Below, one piece after another: positions 1 to 8,072 of a stretch of DNA of 12,214 bases. The stretch is from NCBI GenBank assembly GCA_001430745.1, contig KQ482021.1, positions 529,508-541,721 on the forward strand. Direction: 5' to 3'. This DNA is from Auxenochlorella pyrenoidosa (taxonomy: Eukaryota > Chlorophyta > Trebouxiophyceae > Chlorellales > Chlorellaceae). The position numbers were made by a program, and so were the translations under genes. The stretch's first letter is position 1; the number at the start of each line of letters is the position of its first letter. The notes below the pieces were generated by a model. It was not told the origin of the DNA, searched no databases, and worked only from the letters and a program-made list of their open reading frames with translations.

Positions 1-93
1 GCGCGCGACGNGNGGGGGGGGGGGGGCGTTCCGGTCGTGTTTGTGTGGGTGTGGGTTTGTGGGTGTGGGGTGTGGGGTGTGGGGGGCCCTCAC
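1..93 (-). other. eEF3 intron 20, partial, with low-complexity G/T tract
   Basis: The donor GTGAGG directly follows exon 20. The rest of the stretch is a G-rich and GTGTGGG low-complexity run on the plus strand, so C-rich in the transcript. Two undetermined bases at 11 and 13, next to a poly-G run, mark poor sequence quality at the edge. Confidence 0.8.
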
Positions 94-1206
94 CGGGAGT
101 TGAGGTAGTCGACCACCCGCTTGCCCGCGGCGATCGCCCGCTCCCGCTCCGCCAGCTCCTCCTCCGTCAGCTTCACGGTGGCCTTCTCCAGGGCCTCGCG
201 GTCGTCGCCGTCGGCATACCTGCCCGGGAGGGAAGGGAGGGCGGCGGGGGTGGGGAGGGTGTTTTTAATTTTTTAATTTTTTTTAATTCATTTTGGGCGG
301 GGGGGGTATGGGGTATATGGGACGGCGTGGGTCGGGGAGGCCGGGGCAGCAGCGGCAGGCGGCCTGCGTGAAAGCTGCGGCGCCTCGGAGGCACACCGCC
401 CCGCGCGCCCTTGCGTGTGCCCAGCGCAGCGCGCGGGCCGGGCAGCCGCTGCCGGCGCGGCGCCGGCGGTCAGCCGCCCGGTCACCGCCCGGTCAAACGC
501 CCGGTCAACCCGCCTCACCGCCACCAGATGTACTGCGAGGGCGTCATGTCCAGGTGCTGCTCCACGTGGTGGAAGGCGTGCTGCGCCACGTAGGCGAGCC
601 GCAGGTTGGGGTGCTTCCACACGCTGCCCTCGTCGGGCAGCGTCTCGCCCGTCAGCATCTTGATGAGCGTGCTGCGAGCAGGCGGGGCCCGGGGGCGGGG
701 TTGGGGGTTGGGGTGGGGAGGTGGGGGAGGTGGTGGTTGGTGGTCGTGGTGTGTGTGGGGGTTAAGGAGGTGTGTGCGCCCGAGCCCCGCTGGGCCCCGG
801 CCCCGGCCCAGACGCACCTCTTGCCCGCGCCGTTGGCGCCCAGCACCGCCACGCGCGACCCCAGGCTGACGCGGATGTTCACGTCAGTCAGCTGCTTCTT
901 AGACGCGCCGGGCCAGGTGAAGGACACCTGATGGGACCGGGGGGAGGGAGGGGGGGGGAGGGGGGGTGAGGCACTTGAGCAGGGTGGGCCCGAAGAATGG
1001 GGGAGTTCGGCAGGGGTGGGCCACCTGCCGCCCGCCTGCCTGCCTGCCTGCTGCTCGACCGCCGCCGCCAGCCCCGCCGTCAGCTGCAAACCGACGCGGC
1101 CTGCAAACCCAGTTTGTTTGCCCAAACACAAGAAGAGGCGCCGCCCCGCGCACCCCGGTCATCTTGGCAATGGCCTGCGTCTTGCCCTTGATGCCGTCCA
1201 GGAAGC
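94..1206 (-). other. EEF3: eEF3 exons 17-20: start of second ABC domain (partial)
   Basis: Exon 17 encodes [18 protein letters not shown]. Exon 18 starts ABC2 ([18 protein letters not shown]) and ends inside Walker A. GANGAGKS is at residues 766-773 and intron 18 interrupts the Ser codon. Exon 19 carries TLIKMLTGE, the [19 protein letters not shown] block typical of eEF3, and TPSQYIWWR. Exon 20 is the charged helix [20 protein letters not shown], which precedes the chromodomain insertion in fungal eEF3. The ABC2 signature, Walker B and the chromodomain are not in the window, so ABC2 activity cannot be judged. Confidence 0.92.
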
Positions 1207-4200
1207 CTGCAGGGGGGGCGGCGCAGCAGGCGCAGCAGGGAGCGTGCAGGGTCGGCGGACAAGCCAGGCACACAGGGAGCATGCAGGGTGCCTGGCCATG
1301 GGCAGCACAGGGCGGGCGGGGGCAGGGGCGCTGGCCGCAGGCTCCGCCCTCCTCAGAGCGGGCGCGGCGCGGCGGCGGCGCCTGCGGCAGCACCCACCGG
1401 GCTCCGAGAACTTAAAGCGCAGCGAGGCAATCGGTCAACAGAGGCAGCCAAGTCGGTCAACAGGCAGCACCCACCGGGCTCCGGGAACTTGAAGCGCAGC
1501 GAGGCGGCCGCCAGCTCGTAATAGGTGCGCGCCTCGGGCTTGACCTTGACAAACTCTGACAGGTTGCCCTGTGGGTGGGATGGGGTGGGTGGGTGGGTGG
1601 GTGGGTGGGGGAGTGGGGGGCGGTGGTGTGTGTGCGCAGGTGAGTTGTGTGTGGGGGGGGGTATGTGTGGTGTATGGAGCGGGGGTGTGGTGGAGGCGGG
1701 GGAGTGCTGCTAGGGGAGAGTAACAGGTTTGCTAGGGGCCAAGTCGAAAGGACAGGCTGCTGCGCGGACAAAAAACGTACTGAACACATGAATGGACGCA
1801 TGGATGTGTGGGCGGGGCCTGTGGCGGCGCACCTTGTAGTGGACCAGCTTGCGGGTCTCATAGTGGATGATGTCGGTGCACACGTTGTCCAGGAATCCAG
1901 AGTCGTGCGAGACAATCATCTGCGGCGGAGGCGCGGGGCGGTCGGGGCATCAGTGCCCTGTCCCCGTGCAGACGGCCATGGCCAGCATGGGCGGCGGCCG
2001 CGAGCGCGGCTGCCAGAGCACGCAGGCGGTTGCGCAGCTGCGCGAGCCCTCGGCCACTTCGCTCGCGCTGTGCAGGGCCAGGCGGGCACGCTGGGCATTG
2101 GTGCCGCCAGTGCCAAGGGCGGCGTAGAGCGTGGATGCAGGGCAGGCCCCAGCGGTCAAACAGGCGACCCAGGCCGGTCAAACCCTATCCACCCACCGAC
2201 GAGATCTCCGGCCGGTTGACCAGGTAGTTTTCCAGCCAGGCCACGTTGGCCACGTCCAGGTGGTTGGTGGGCTCATCCAGCAGCAGGATGTCGGCCCGCA
2301 TGAGCATCGCCCGGGCTGCGCGCGCAGGCAAGGAAAGGAAGGAAGGAGGGGACGAGATCGCACGTGGGTGTGGGCCGAGGAAACTGGGCAGGGCGGGCAG
2401 CCCTTGGCGGGCTGTCCCTGCCCAGCTGCCCTGGCTGCTGATAGGCGGGAGGGCAGGCGGGCAGGGCAGCGGCGGCGACGACGGTTGTTGGCAGGCCAGC
2501 CCGCCGCATGGGCGGCCCGCGGCGCAGCCGAGCCGGGGCGCAAGGGCAGATAGAGTGGCAAGGGCGGCGCTGCCCTGTCCGCCGCTGCTCCTGCCAGTGG
2601 CGCCTGCATGCACCCTCTGCGGGTGGGAACCAGCGGGCGTGCCCGCCGGGAGCTGCAGGCAGCCCTCACCTAGCGCGAGCTTCATCTTCCAACCGCCGGA
2701 GAGCGACCCCACAGGCGTGCTCTGCAGCTGCGGCGTGAAGCCCACCGATGCCAGCACCTCGATCACCTGCAGGCAGACAGAGGGTGGGTGAGGGGCCCCA
2801 CCATCCTCGCCAACAGCGCAGCCAGCAACCGCGGCTGCCCAGCAAGTGCGGCGTGCCGAAGGTCGGGTGCTGGGCGCCGCAGGCGCCCCCATGCACCGCG
2901 CCCTGGAGGTTTGACCAGCACCCACCGGGGGTTGACCAGCACCCACCTGCTCGCGCGAGGGCTTGGTGGCCTCCTGCACCACCTGGTCCGAAAACACAAA
3001 GTCCACGACCCCGGTGGTGCTCTCTGCAGGGACGGAGGGGGCGCCGAAAGGTGGCGCAGATGGGCGACGAGTGACGGGCAGTGCAGTGGGCAGCAGCAGC
3101 GGGGGCATCCTCACCACCCGCCGGCAGTCCCAAGGCACGCCCAGCGGTTCCCAGGCCTGATGTTCACCAGGCCTGCCGCCTGCTGCCTGCCCCGACGGAG
3201 CCGCCCTATCCGCCAGTGGGTACAAACAAACCCCAGCTCCCTCTCGCGCCCCATCTTGGCCGCACCCGAGGCGTCAATGTCATGCTCCACATACACTGTG
3301 CGCAGCTGCTCCTTGGGGGGGAAGCCGTCCACCTTGCCGTTGCTGCAGGGGCAGATAGGCGCCAACACGAAAAGGAAATGGGTGGATATCCGGCAAGTGT
3401 GGACTTGCAGCGACCAGGCAGGAGAGGCAGGGGGTGCACTCGTGGGCTGCAGCCTGGCGCGTCAGTGCGGCAGGGCGAGGCGGGACTTGCTGGCGCGGGG
3501 GATGTGGGCGTGGTGCCGCGGCGTGGCGCGAAGCCCAGCGGGCACCTGCTCAGCAGGCATCAGCTTGGCCCGCCCAGCCCAGCCCGCCCAGCCCCGCCCG
3601 ATCCGCCCAGCAGCAACACCAAGACATTTTCTTCAGTATACTAATTTAAAAAAAAACTTTATGGCAGAAGGGCCCACCGGGCCCACACAGCTGCCGCCTA
3701 GGACCACTCACGCGATGGCGCGCATCAGCGTCGACTTGCCCGCGCCGTTGGCGCCGCAGAGGCCGTACCGCCGGCCGCGCTTGAGCCGCAGCGTGGCGTT
3801 GTTGAGCAGAATGCGGCCGCCGTAGCCGAGGGAGAATTCGCAGTTGCAGAGCTCCTCCTCGCCGTCGTCGTCGTCCTCCTCCTAAATAAAAAGAACAAGG
3901 CGAAGGGGTAATTTTTGCTTGTTGCTTTAGAGGGAGAACTCGCAGTTGCAGAGCTCCTCCTCGCCGTCGTCGTCCTCCTCTTCCTAAAGAGGGTGGGACA
4001 GGCAAGGGGGGTCATCTTTGCTTTGATTCACTAGCTTTATGGAGCAGACAAGGGCCGGCAGCCTGTCAGATCAGGTGCTCTCTGGAGATCGCCGCAATTG
4101 TGGCTGGGGCAGGTCCTGCGGCACGCATGCCCTGCTGCACAAAGCAGCCCCCCCCCCCCCGGGCCGCCCCGATGCACCGCCCGGTGGCGCATGCTGACAG

Positions 4201-7200
4201 CTCCCGTCACTGCCCACGCCAGTGCCCAGGCCCCACCCCCACGGCAGCTCGGGGCATGGCAGGCAGGGCGGGGGGGCCTCACCACCGGCGGCTCGCCCAT
4301 GTGGCGCAGCGCCCTAAACCCGGAACGCCTCAACCCCGTAACCCCTAAACCCCCTAAACCCTCACCACCGGCGGCTCTCCCATGTGGCGCAGCGCCCAGC
4401 GGTGCAGCGCGTGCGTCGCCAGCGTGGCGGGCCCCTTGTCGCCGCCAAACAGCCCGGCAGCCAGGTAGGGGATTAGGTTGTTCTCCCAGGACCTGCAAAA
4501 GTGGGCAGCCGAGAGGAACGTTGGAGGAGGGACCGTGAGTGCGGGCCGCGGGGCGTATGTGTGTGTGTGTGGAGGGGGGTCTGGTTGTTCTCCCAAGACC
4601 TGTGTGTGTAAGAGGGTGGGGTGGGGGTGGGGTGGGTGGGGGCAAGAGGCGGCAGAGTTGTCAGAGGCGAAAGCAGCGCAGGCGGGAGGGAGAAGCGTGC
4701 ATGGCGCGGCGACAAGCAGGGGCGCGCGCTGCCGCTGCAGGGGCAGTGGCGCGCTGCGGCGGTACTGTGGCGCTGCCCCGGCGCCCGTCCCAGCGCCCCG
4801 CCCAGGACGCCGCCGCCCGCCGCACCTCTGGCTGTGGCTCTTGGCGGCGATCAGCGACTCGCCCACCGCCGCCGCGTGGCTCAGCACCGCGCTCGCAGCG
4901 GGCGTGAAGAGGTTGGCGGATGGTGCGGCTGCGCTGGCTTCCTGCCGCAGCGCGCCCAGCACCTCGGCAAGGTCGGCGGCGTGGCCCACCGCCGCCTCCT
5001 GCTCGTCTGCTGCATCTTTCACCCGCTGCAGGGCGTCGCGTGCGCGAGCACCCACCTGCAGGCAGCAGGAGGGGGGGTACAGAGCGGGAAGCGCGCAGCT
5101 AGGGGGGACGGGCATGATGCGAGGAGCTCAGCCCAGCAGAGGGCCCGACGCCTGCAGGCCACGGCATGCGCCAGAACCCCACAGGCGACCCCGCTGCCGC
5201 CAGGAATGGATCCAAGAAACAGGGGGGGGCAGGGCAACAATTGTATGGAAAGAGCACTATCAGAAGGAAAAATAGTTCAGTACTATGTATTCAGGCATGA
5301 AAATCTGGCTACCTGCCGCAGCTCCGGGTCTGCCGCCTCGTTGGCCAGCCGGTCGAGCAGCGGCATGAGCTGGGGCAGGAAGGGCCGGGCCTCAGCCGGG
5401 TCTTGCACCTGCGGCAGCAGAGAGAAAAAATAATAATAAAAAAGCAGGGGGCGGGCATCGTCGCCGGGGCATGGACCGCCGGCAGCGGCGGCGACACGGG
5501 GCTGGCTGGCAAAGCGGTCTGTGCGACGGCAAGAATGCATGAGCGGGGATGCAACCTGTGCAGCAGCAGCCGCGAGCGCGTGGGCGTGCCTGCCAGGTGC
5601 GGCACCAAACGGCGCTGCCGCATGTTGGCCCCTGAGAGCCGGCCCCCCGGCCCCAGCACCCACCAGCTTTGACATGTTTTCGATGATGACCGAGGCGCGG
5701 CGGTTGACCACGGTTGACCGCTCGCGCAGCGCGCGCACCATGAGCGGGACCATTACCGCCAGGCAGCCGTCCTCCATTGCCTGTCGCGGGCAGGGGCAGG
5801 CCCGTGGGCTAAAATTTGAAAACCCGGGGCTCCCTGGCTACTTGGCTCGACGACACGGGTGGGGCGCCGCTGCCCTGCGGCGCGCAAGCCCCGAGCCCGG
5901 CCCGAGGGGATGGCGGTGTGGCGTGGCAGCGCGGCGCAGCCGCCGCGGGTTGGTTGCGCTGCCAGGGTACAGCGCGGCAGCCCGGCGGCTCAACCCCGCT
6001 GCCTGGCTGCGGCATGGCAGCCCGCTGGCTCGACCGCACTGCCAGGCAGCGAAGCGGCAGCACCCAGCGGGTTTGCGGCAGCACCTGGCGGGTTTGCGGC
6101 AGCACCCACCTGGACAAACGTTGTGGCCGACAGCTTGGCGATGACGTCTGGCACCTCTGCCGGCTTGGCGATGCAGGAGACCAGGGCGGGGATGTGTGGC
6201 TCGAGGTCGCGGTTGCCCGCGGTGCCGCAGGCCGCCAGCATGGCCTCGGCCGCGGCCGCCGACACCTGCAAGGGAGCCGCGCCAGCCGGGCACGTTGGTT
6301 TCGCCGCAGGGAAAGCGGGCGCGGCGGGCGCGAGGCGGCCAGAGATGAGCAGCCCGGGCCTGCGGCGCGGCGCGGCATTCTGCAAAAGCTGGCCCGCCGC
6401 GTGCTCTCGCCGGCAGCGGACGAGGGCCGACAGGAAGCGAGTGAGCAGCCACTGGAGCATGAGGGGCAACTTTGACCGCCGCAGGGGCAGCGGCGCGCCC
6501 TGCCAACCAGAGAGAGACCGAGCGACGCCCCCAGATGCCATAAAGCCTGCCGACGGCTTGGCGCAAAGGAGCGGCGCGAGCGTGGGCAAGTCAAGCAGGC
6601 CACAGATGAGGGTTGAACAAGCTCAAACAAGGTCAAACAAGGTCAAACGGGGGGGGGGCTTGCCTCGGGGCGGATGTCCACCATGCACTCGGAGACGCGA
6701 GGCACCACCGCCACCATGCAGTGCGCAAACTCCTGCGCAGCAAAGCATGAGGGCGGGAGGGCCCGGGCCGGCCTGTCAACCGACAGTGGCGTGCTGCATG
6801 CTGCCGGGCGCAGCCAAGGACGGAATGCTCCGCCCGAGCGCAGGCGCAGCCAGAAGAGTCGCCGGCCAAGCGGCGGCGGCGGCGCCCGCACACTGCAACA
6901 CATACACCTCGGGCGGCAGGCCGTGCTCACCGACGGCGCCCGCTTGGCCAGGCTGCCCAGCAGCTTGAGCGCCCCCGCCCGCGCCTGCCACTTCAGGCCC
7001 TGCTCCGTGCCCGCCAGCAGCAGGCCGGTGGCGGCCTTGACGGCGTGGGCGTTGATGGAGGCCACGAGGGCGGCGCCCGCCGCGCCCGCCGCCTCCCTCA
7101 CCGCCTTGACCTGCAGAAAGGTTGCAGCAGGCTTCCAGCGACTGAGTCCTGCTTCTTCTATGTTCTGCACGCAGGCGCTGCGCCGCAGCAGCGCCGCGCT

Positions 7201-8072
7201 GCCCAGCCGTGGCCCAGCAGCGAGGCCGCGCCGCCCCTTGGCTGGCGCCCTACCCTGCCCGCACGCATCATGCGCAGGCAGCAAGCCCCAGCAAGCCTCA
7301 GGCACCACAGGCAACCGGGCCCAAGCAATTGCAGCCATGCACGCCGCAGACGCCCGCGTCGCTGCCAGCGATCGACCTGGCCGCACCAGCGGCGCCCCAC
7401 GTCGCTGAGCGCGCAGCCCCTGCACCAGGCAGGCCACTCACCTTATCAGCATGGCAGGCCAGCACCTGCGGCAGCAGGGGCAGGAGGAAGGGCTCCACCT
7501 GCCGGCCGCCCTCCCGCGCCAGCGCTGCATACGCCGCCAGCCCGGCCTCACGCTCCACGGGCAGCGAGTCCTCGCCTATCGCCTTCTCCAGGGCGCCCAG
7601 AAGGCCTGCACCAGAGCCAGCAGAGCCGGGCAGTGCGTGAGGGACAGGCGAACGGTGCCAAACGCGAGCTTGTCAACAGCCGTGCGCTGCCCGGCGGCAC
7701 GGGCAGCGGTATATCCATACTTGCATCTGGTTGCTACCCCAGGGGTCGCGCCCCACGCGCTGCACACGCAGACGCACCGTGCTGGTGCAGGGCGGCCAAG
7801 CCCTCGCGCAGCGCCAGCCCTCCGAGCGCTGCCGCGTCCCGGCTGCCCGCAGCCAGCAGCTCCTTGATCTTGTCGGCCGCAGCACCCACGTCGCCGCCGG
7901 CGCCCTCCAGCAGCTCGGCATACAGCTCGCTGGGGCCCTTGGCCGGCGGGGCAGGCGCCTTCTTGCCATCGAGCGAGAGGCGCTTGACGCCGTCTGCCGC
8001 CGCTGCCGCCGGCGCCAGCGGGGGCTTGCGCACCAGCAGGCGGATGCCGCCGGCGGATGGTTTGGCAGACAT
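94..8072 (-). CDS. EEF3: Translation elongation factor 3 (eEF3), partial, 20 exons
   Basis: This gene encodes the fungal-type elongation factor 3, a cytosolic ribosome-bound ATPase that helps release E-site tRNA during elongation. Exons in transcript order: 7778-8072, 7442-7605, 6931-7110, 6664-6732, 6110-6265, 5664-5780, 5313-5408, 4826-5055, 4366-4492, 3712-3881, 3266-3342, 2947-3023, 2670-2766, 2197-2315, 1833-1919, 1475-1568, 1154-1206, 818-927, 519-671, 94-219. All phases agree, giving 865 codons plus two bases. Yeast eEF3 has about 1044 residues, so the remainder of ABC2, the chromodomain and the C-terminus lie beyond the left edge. The order HEAT region, helical linker, ABC1, ABC2 is diagnostic, and blocks such as LCNCEFSL, the VEHDID stretch and [13 protein letters not shown] match the eEF3/New1 family. 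I chose the ATG at 8072 because it gives a fungal-like N-terminus and has A at -3. An in-frame ATG at 8456 is the alternative. New1-like function cannot be excluded. Confidence 0.95.
220..518 (-). other. eEF3 intron 19 with donor-side TTGACC repeats and AT-rich patch
   Basis: The intron begins TGGCG|GTGAGG and ends GGGCAG. Just inside the donor (479-509 on the plus strand) are three or four diverged copies of a 12-13 bp unit containing GGTCAAAC, GGTCAAC and GGTCAC. Near the acceptor, 261-294 holds T-runs separated by AATT, giving an A-rich stretch in the transcript that is unlike the surrounding GC-rich DNA. Confidence 0.7.
1386..1505. repeat. 43 bp direct repeat duplicating the exon 16 donor
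   Basis: Positions 1463-1505 cover the last part of exon 16 plus the first bases of intron 16. Positions 1386-1428 repeat them with 41 of 43 identical bases (period 77). The copy keeps the donor (GAGCCCG|GTGGGTGCTGCC in transcript sense). The spacer contains two copies of TCGGTCAACAG. This looks like a tandem duplication of the exon-intron border, leaving a second, downstream donor inside the intron. Confidence 0.88.
1569..1832 (-). other. eEF3 intron 15 with (GGGT)n tract at the acceptor
   Basis: The plus strand at 1571-1612 is a run of GGGT units, so the transcript has a (CCCA)n pyrimidine-rich tract right before the acceptor CACAG|GGC. A further G/T-rich stretch covers 1613-1700. The GGGT run fits a G-quadruplex pattern on the DNA strand that serves as template. 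No other feature was seen. Confidence 0.6.
2154..2183 (-). repeat. Paired GTTTGACC words near the intron 14 donor
   Basis: GGTCAAAC occurs at 2154-2161 and 2176-2183 on the plus strand, reading GTTTGACC in the eEF3 transcript, 14-43 bases inside the donor at 2196. The same arrangement is seen in introns 4, 16 and 19. Confidence 0.75.
2316..2669 (-). other. eEF3 intron 13, no recognisable content
   Basis: The donor is CTAG|GTGAGG and the acceptor GCGCAG|CCCGGG. The 354 bp interior is GC-rich with loose GGCAGGGCGG-type repetition. I see no gene, RNA or clear repeat in it. Confidence 0.7.
2909..2947 (-). repeat. Tandem copy of the intron 12 donor segment
   Basis: Transcript-sense GGTGGGTGCTGGTCAAC occurs at 2931-2947 (the real donor, after CAG of exon 12) and again at 2909-2926 as GGTGGGTGCTGGTCAAAC, a period of about 21 bp. 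This leaves two equivalent donor sequences about 21 bases apart. Confidence 0.8.
3343..3711 (-). other. eEF3 intron 10 with an AT-rich patch
   Basis: The donor follows ATCGC|GTGAGT and the acceptor is CTGCAG|CAACGG. Positions 3626-3661 are strikingly AT-rich (TATACTAATTTAA then a poly-A run on the plus strand), unlike the remaining GC-rich intron. No coding match was found in any frame. Confidence 0.6.
3828..4039. repeat. ~105 bp tandem duplication of intron 9 end plus exon 10 start
   Basis: Unit 1 (3828-3929) contains the real exon 10 start and its acceptor. Unit 2 (3930-4039) repeats it. The 59 bp core at 3930-3988 differs from 3828-3886 at only a few positions, and the flanks (AAGGGG, TTTTTGCTT, GCTTTA) also align though more diverged. 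Both units have a TTTAG acceptor. The upstream copy encodes the same acidic run and LCNCEFSL, then hits TAA, so splicing to it would end the protein early. All other acceptors here are CAG. Confidence 0.9.
4278..4397. repeat. 37 bp direct repeat duplicating the exon 9 donor
   Basis: Positions 4361-4397 include the last codons of exon 9 (HMGEPPV) and the donor GTGAG. Positions 4278-4314 repeat them with 36 of 37 bases identical, 83 bp further into intron 9. The 46 bp between the copies is telomere-like. Using the second donor would read through GTTTAG, a stop in frame, so it is not productive. Confidence 0.9.
4315..4360. repeat. Degenerate interstitial telomere-like repeat (CCCTAAA type)
   Basis: The segment contains CCCTAAACCC at its left border and CCCCTAAACCCCCTAAACCC at its right, with degraded units (GTAACCCC, CTCAACCCC) between. 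In eEF3 transcript sense this is TTTAGGG, the canonical telomere unit of plants and many green algae. It begins within eight bases of the exon 9 donor. Confidence 0.8.
4366..5055 (-). other. EEF3: eEF3 exons 8-9: helical linker before ABC1
   Basis: Residues 360-478 correspond in position to the four-helix bundle between HEAT repeats and ABC1 in fungal eEF3. The sequence is Ala-rich and poorly conserved until exon 9, where [10 protein letters not shown] and a histidine-rich amphipathic segment occur. Exon 8 ends in phase 2 with an AG|GTGCGG donor and exon 9 starts with the single base completing that codon. The exon 9 end is set at GTG|GTGAGG, because reading on meets a stop within a few codons. 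Both borders of exon 9 have partial duplicates in the flanking introns. Confidence 0.8.
4493..4825 (-). other. eEF3 intron 8 with decoy acceptor copy
   Basis: The 20 bp at 4583-4602 repeats the acceptor and first bases of exon 9 (4476-4495) with 19 of 20 identical. In transcript sense it reads ACAG|GTCTTGGGAGAACAACC. Splicing there would shift the frame and end in a stop at the true exon 9. Around it lie TG/G-rich low-complexity runs at 4556-4640. The rest of the intron shows nothing recognisable. Confidence 0.8.
5781..6109 (-). other. eEF3 intron 5, built largely of short tandem repeats
   Basis: A 21 bp unit is repeated at 6054-6074 and 6075-6095, with a partial third copy at 6096-6110 running into the donor of exon 5. 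Each unit contains GCGGCAGCACC. Further in (5965-6053) are more diverged GGCAGCCCG-CGGCTC-ACC units. The donor is CAG|GTGGGTGCTG and the acceptor GACAG|GCA. Confidence 0.75.
6266..6663 (-). other. eEF3 intron 4, GC-AG type
   Basis: Exon 4 must end at CCCGAG and exon 5 begin GTGTCGGCG, because [12 protein letters not shown] follows the eEF3 family pattern and phase 0 is kept. The donor is therefore GCAAGC, a GC-AG intron with a good match to the usual GCAAGT form. Just inside it are GGTCAAAC at 6641-6648 and 6631-6638 and GCTCAAAC at 6621-6628, a 10 bp tandem repeat. The 398 bp intron otherwise shows nothing recognisable. Confidence 0.85.
7111..7441 (-). other. eEF3 intron 2, no recognisable content
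   Basis: The donor is GATAAG|GTGAGT and the acceptor TTTCTGCAG|GTCAAG. The 331 bp interior is GC-rich and I see no repeat, RNA or coding match in it. Confidence 0.7.

Larger units (their letters stand above)
1475..3881 (-). other. EEF3: eEF3 exons 10-16: first ABC ATPase domain
   Basis: Exon 10 opens with an acidic run ([11 protein letters not shown]), as at the yeast ABC1 border, then LCNCEFSL. Walker A GANGAGKS is at residues 521-528, the ABC signature LSGGW at 608-612, Walker [13 protein letters not shown] at 628-639, and the switch histidine of IVSHDS at 663. All catalytic motifs are intact, so ABC1 should hydrolyse ATP. Exon 16 (GNLSEFV to KFPEPG) is the segment leading to ABC2. Exon borders are supported by unbroken family matches across every junction, for example LAL|ARAM and EISS|MIVSHD. 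Confidence 0.93.
5313..8072 (-). other. EEF3: eEF3 exons 1-7: N-terminal extension and HEAT repeats
   Basis: Residues 1-45 are Ala/Pro/Lys-rich and probably disordered, an extension compared with yeast eEF3. Residues of about 50-359 are amphipathic helical pairs that align by pattern with the eEF3 HEAT region. Recognisable blocks are [12 protein letters not shown] at the end of exon 4, [20 protein letters not shown] in exon 5 and [14 protein letters not shown] across exons 6-7. In yeast this solenoid contacts the small ribosomal subunit; that role is inferred here. Introns 2-7 are phase 0 and intron 1 is phase 1. Exon 4 is only 69 bp. Confidence 0.9.

Noticed and set aside
1016..1110. Short GCCTGCCT and CTGCAAACC repeats in intron 17
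   Set aside because: Too short and too simple to call a junction duplication, and they match no nearby exon end.
2788..3825. Long plus-strand open frame (345 codons) antisense to eEF3
   Set aside because: It runs across several eEF3 exons and introns, has low-complexity Arg/Pro/Ala composition and no family resemblance. GC-rich coding DNA gives such open antisense frames.
6054..6110. CRISPR-like array
   Set aside because: The 21 bp units are directly adjacent with no spacers and lie in a eukaryotic intron.
5859..6968. Plus-strand open frame of 369 codons
   Set aside because: Shadow of eEF3 exons 3-5 and their introns, with repeat-derived Ala/Gly/Arg content and no recognisable domain.
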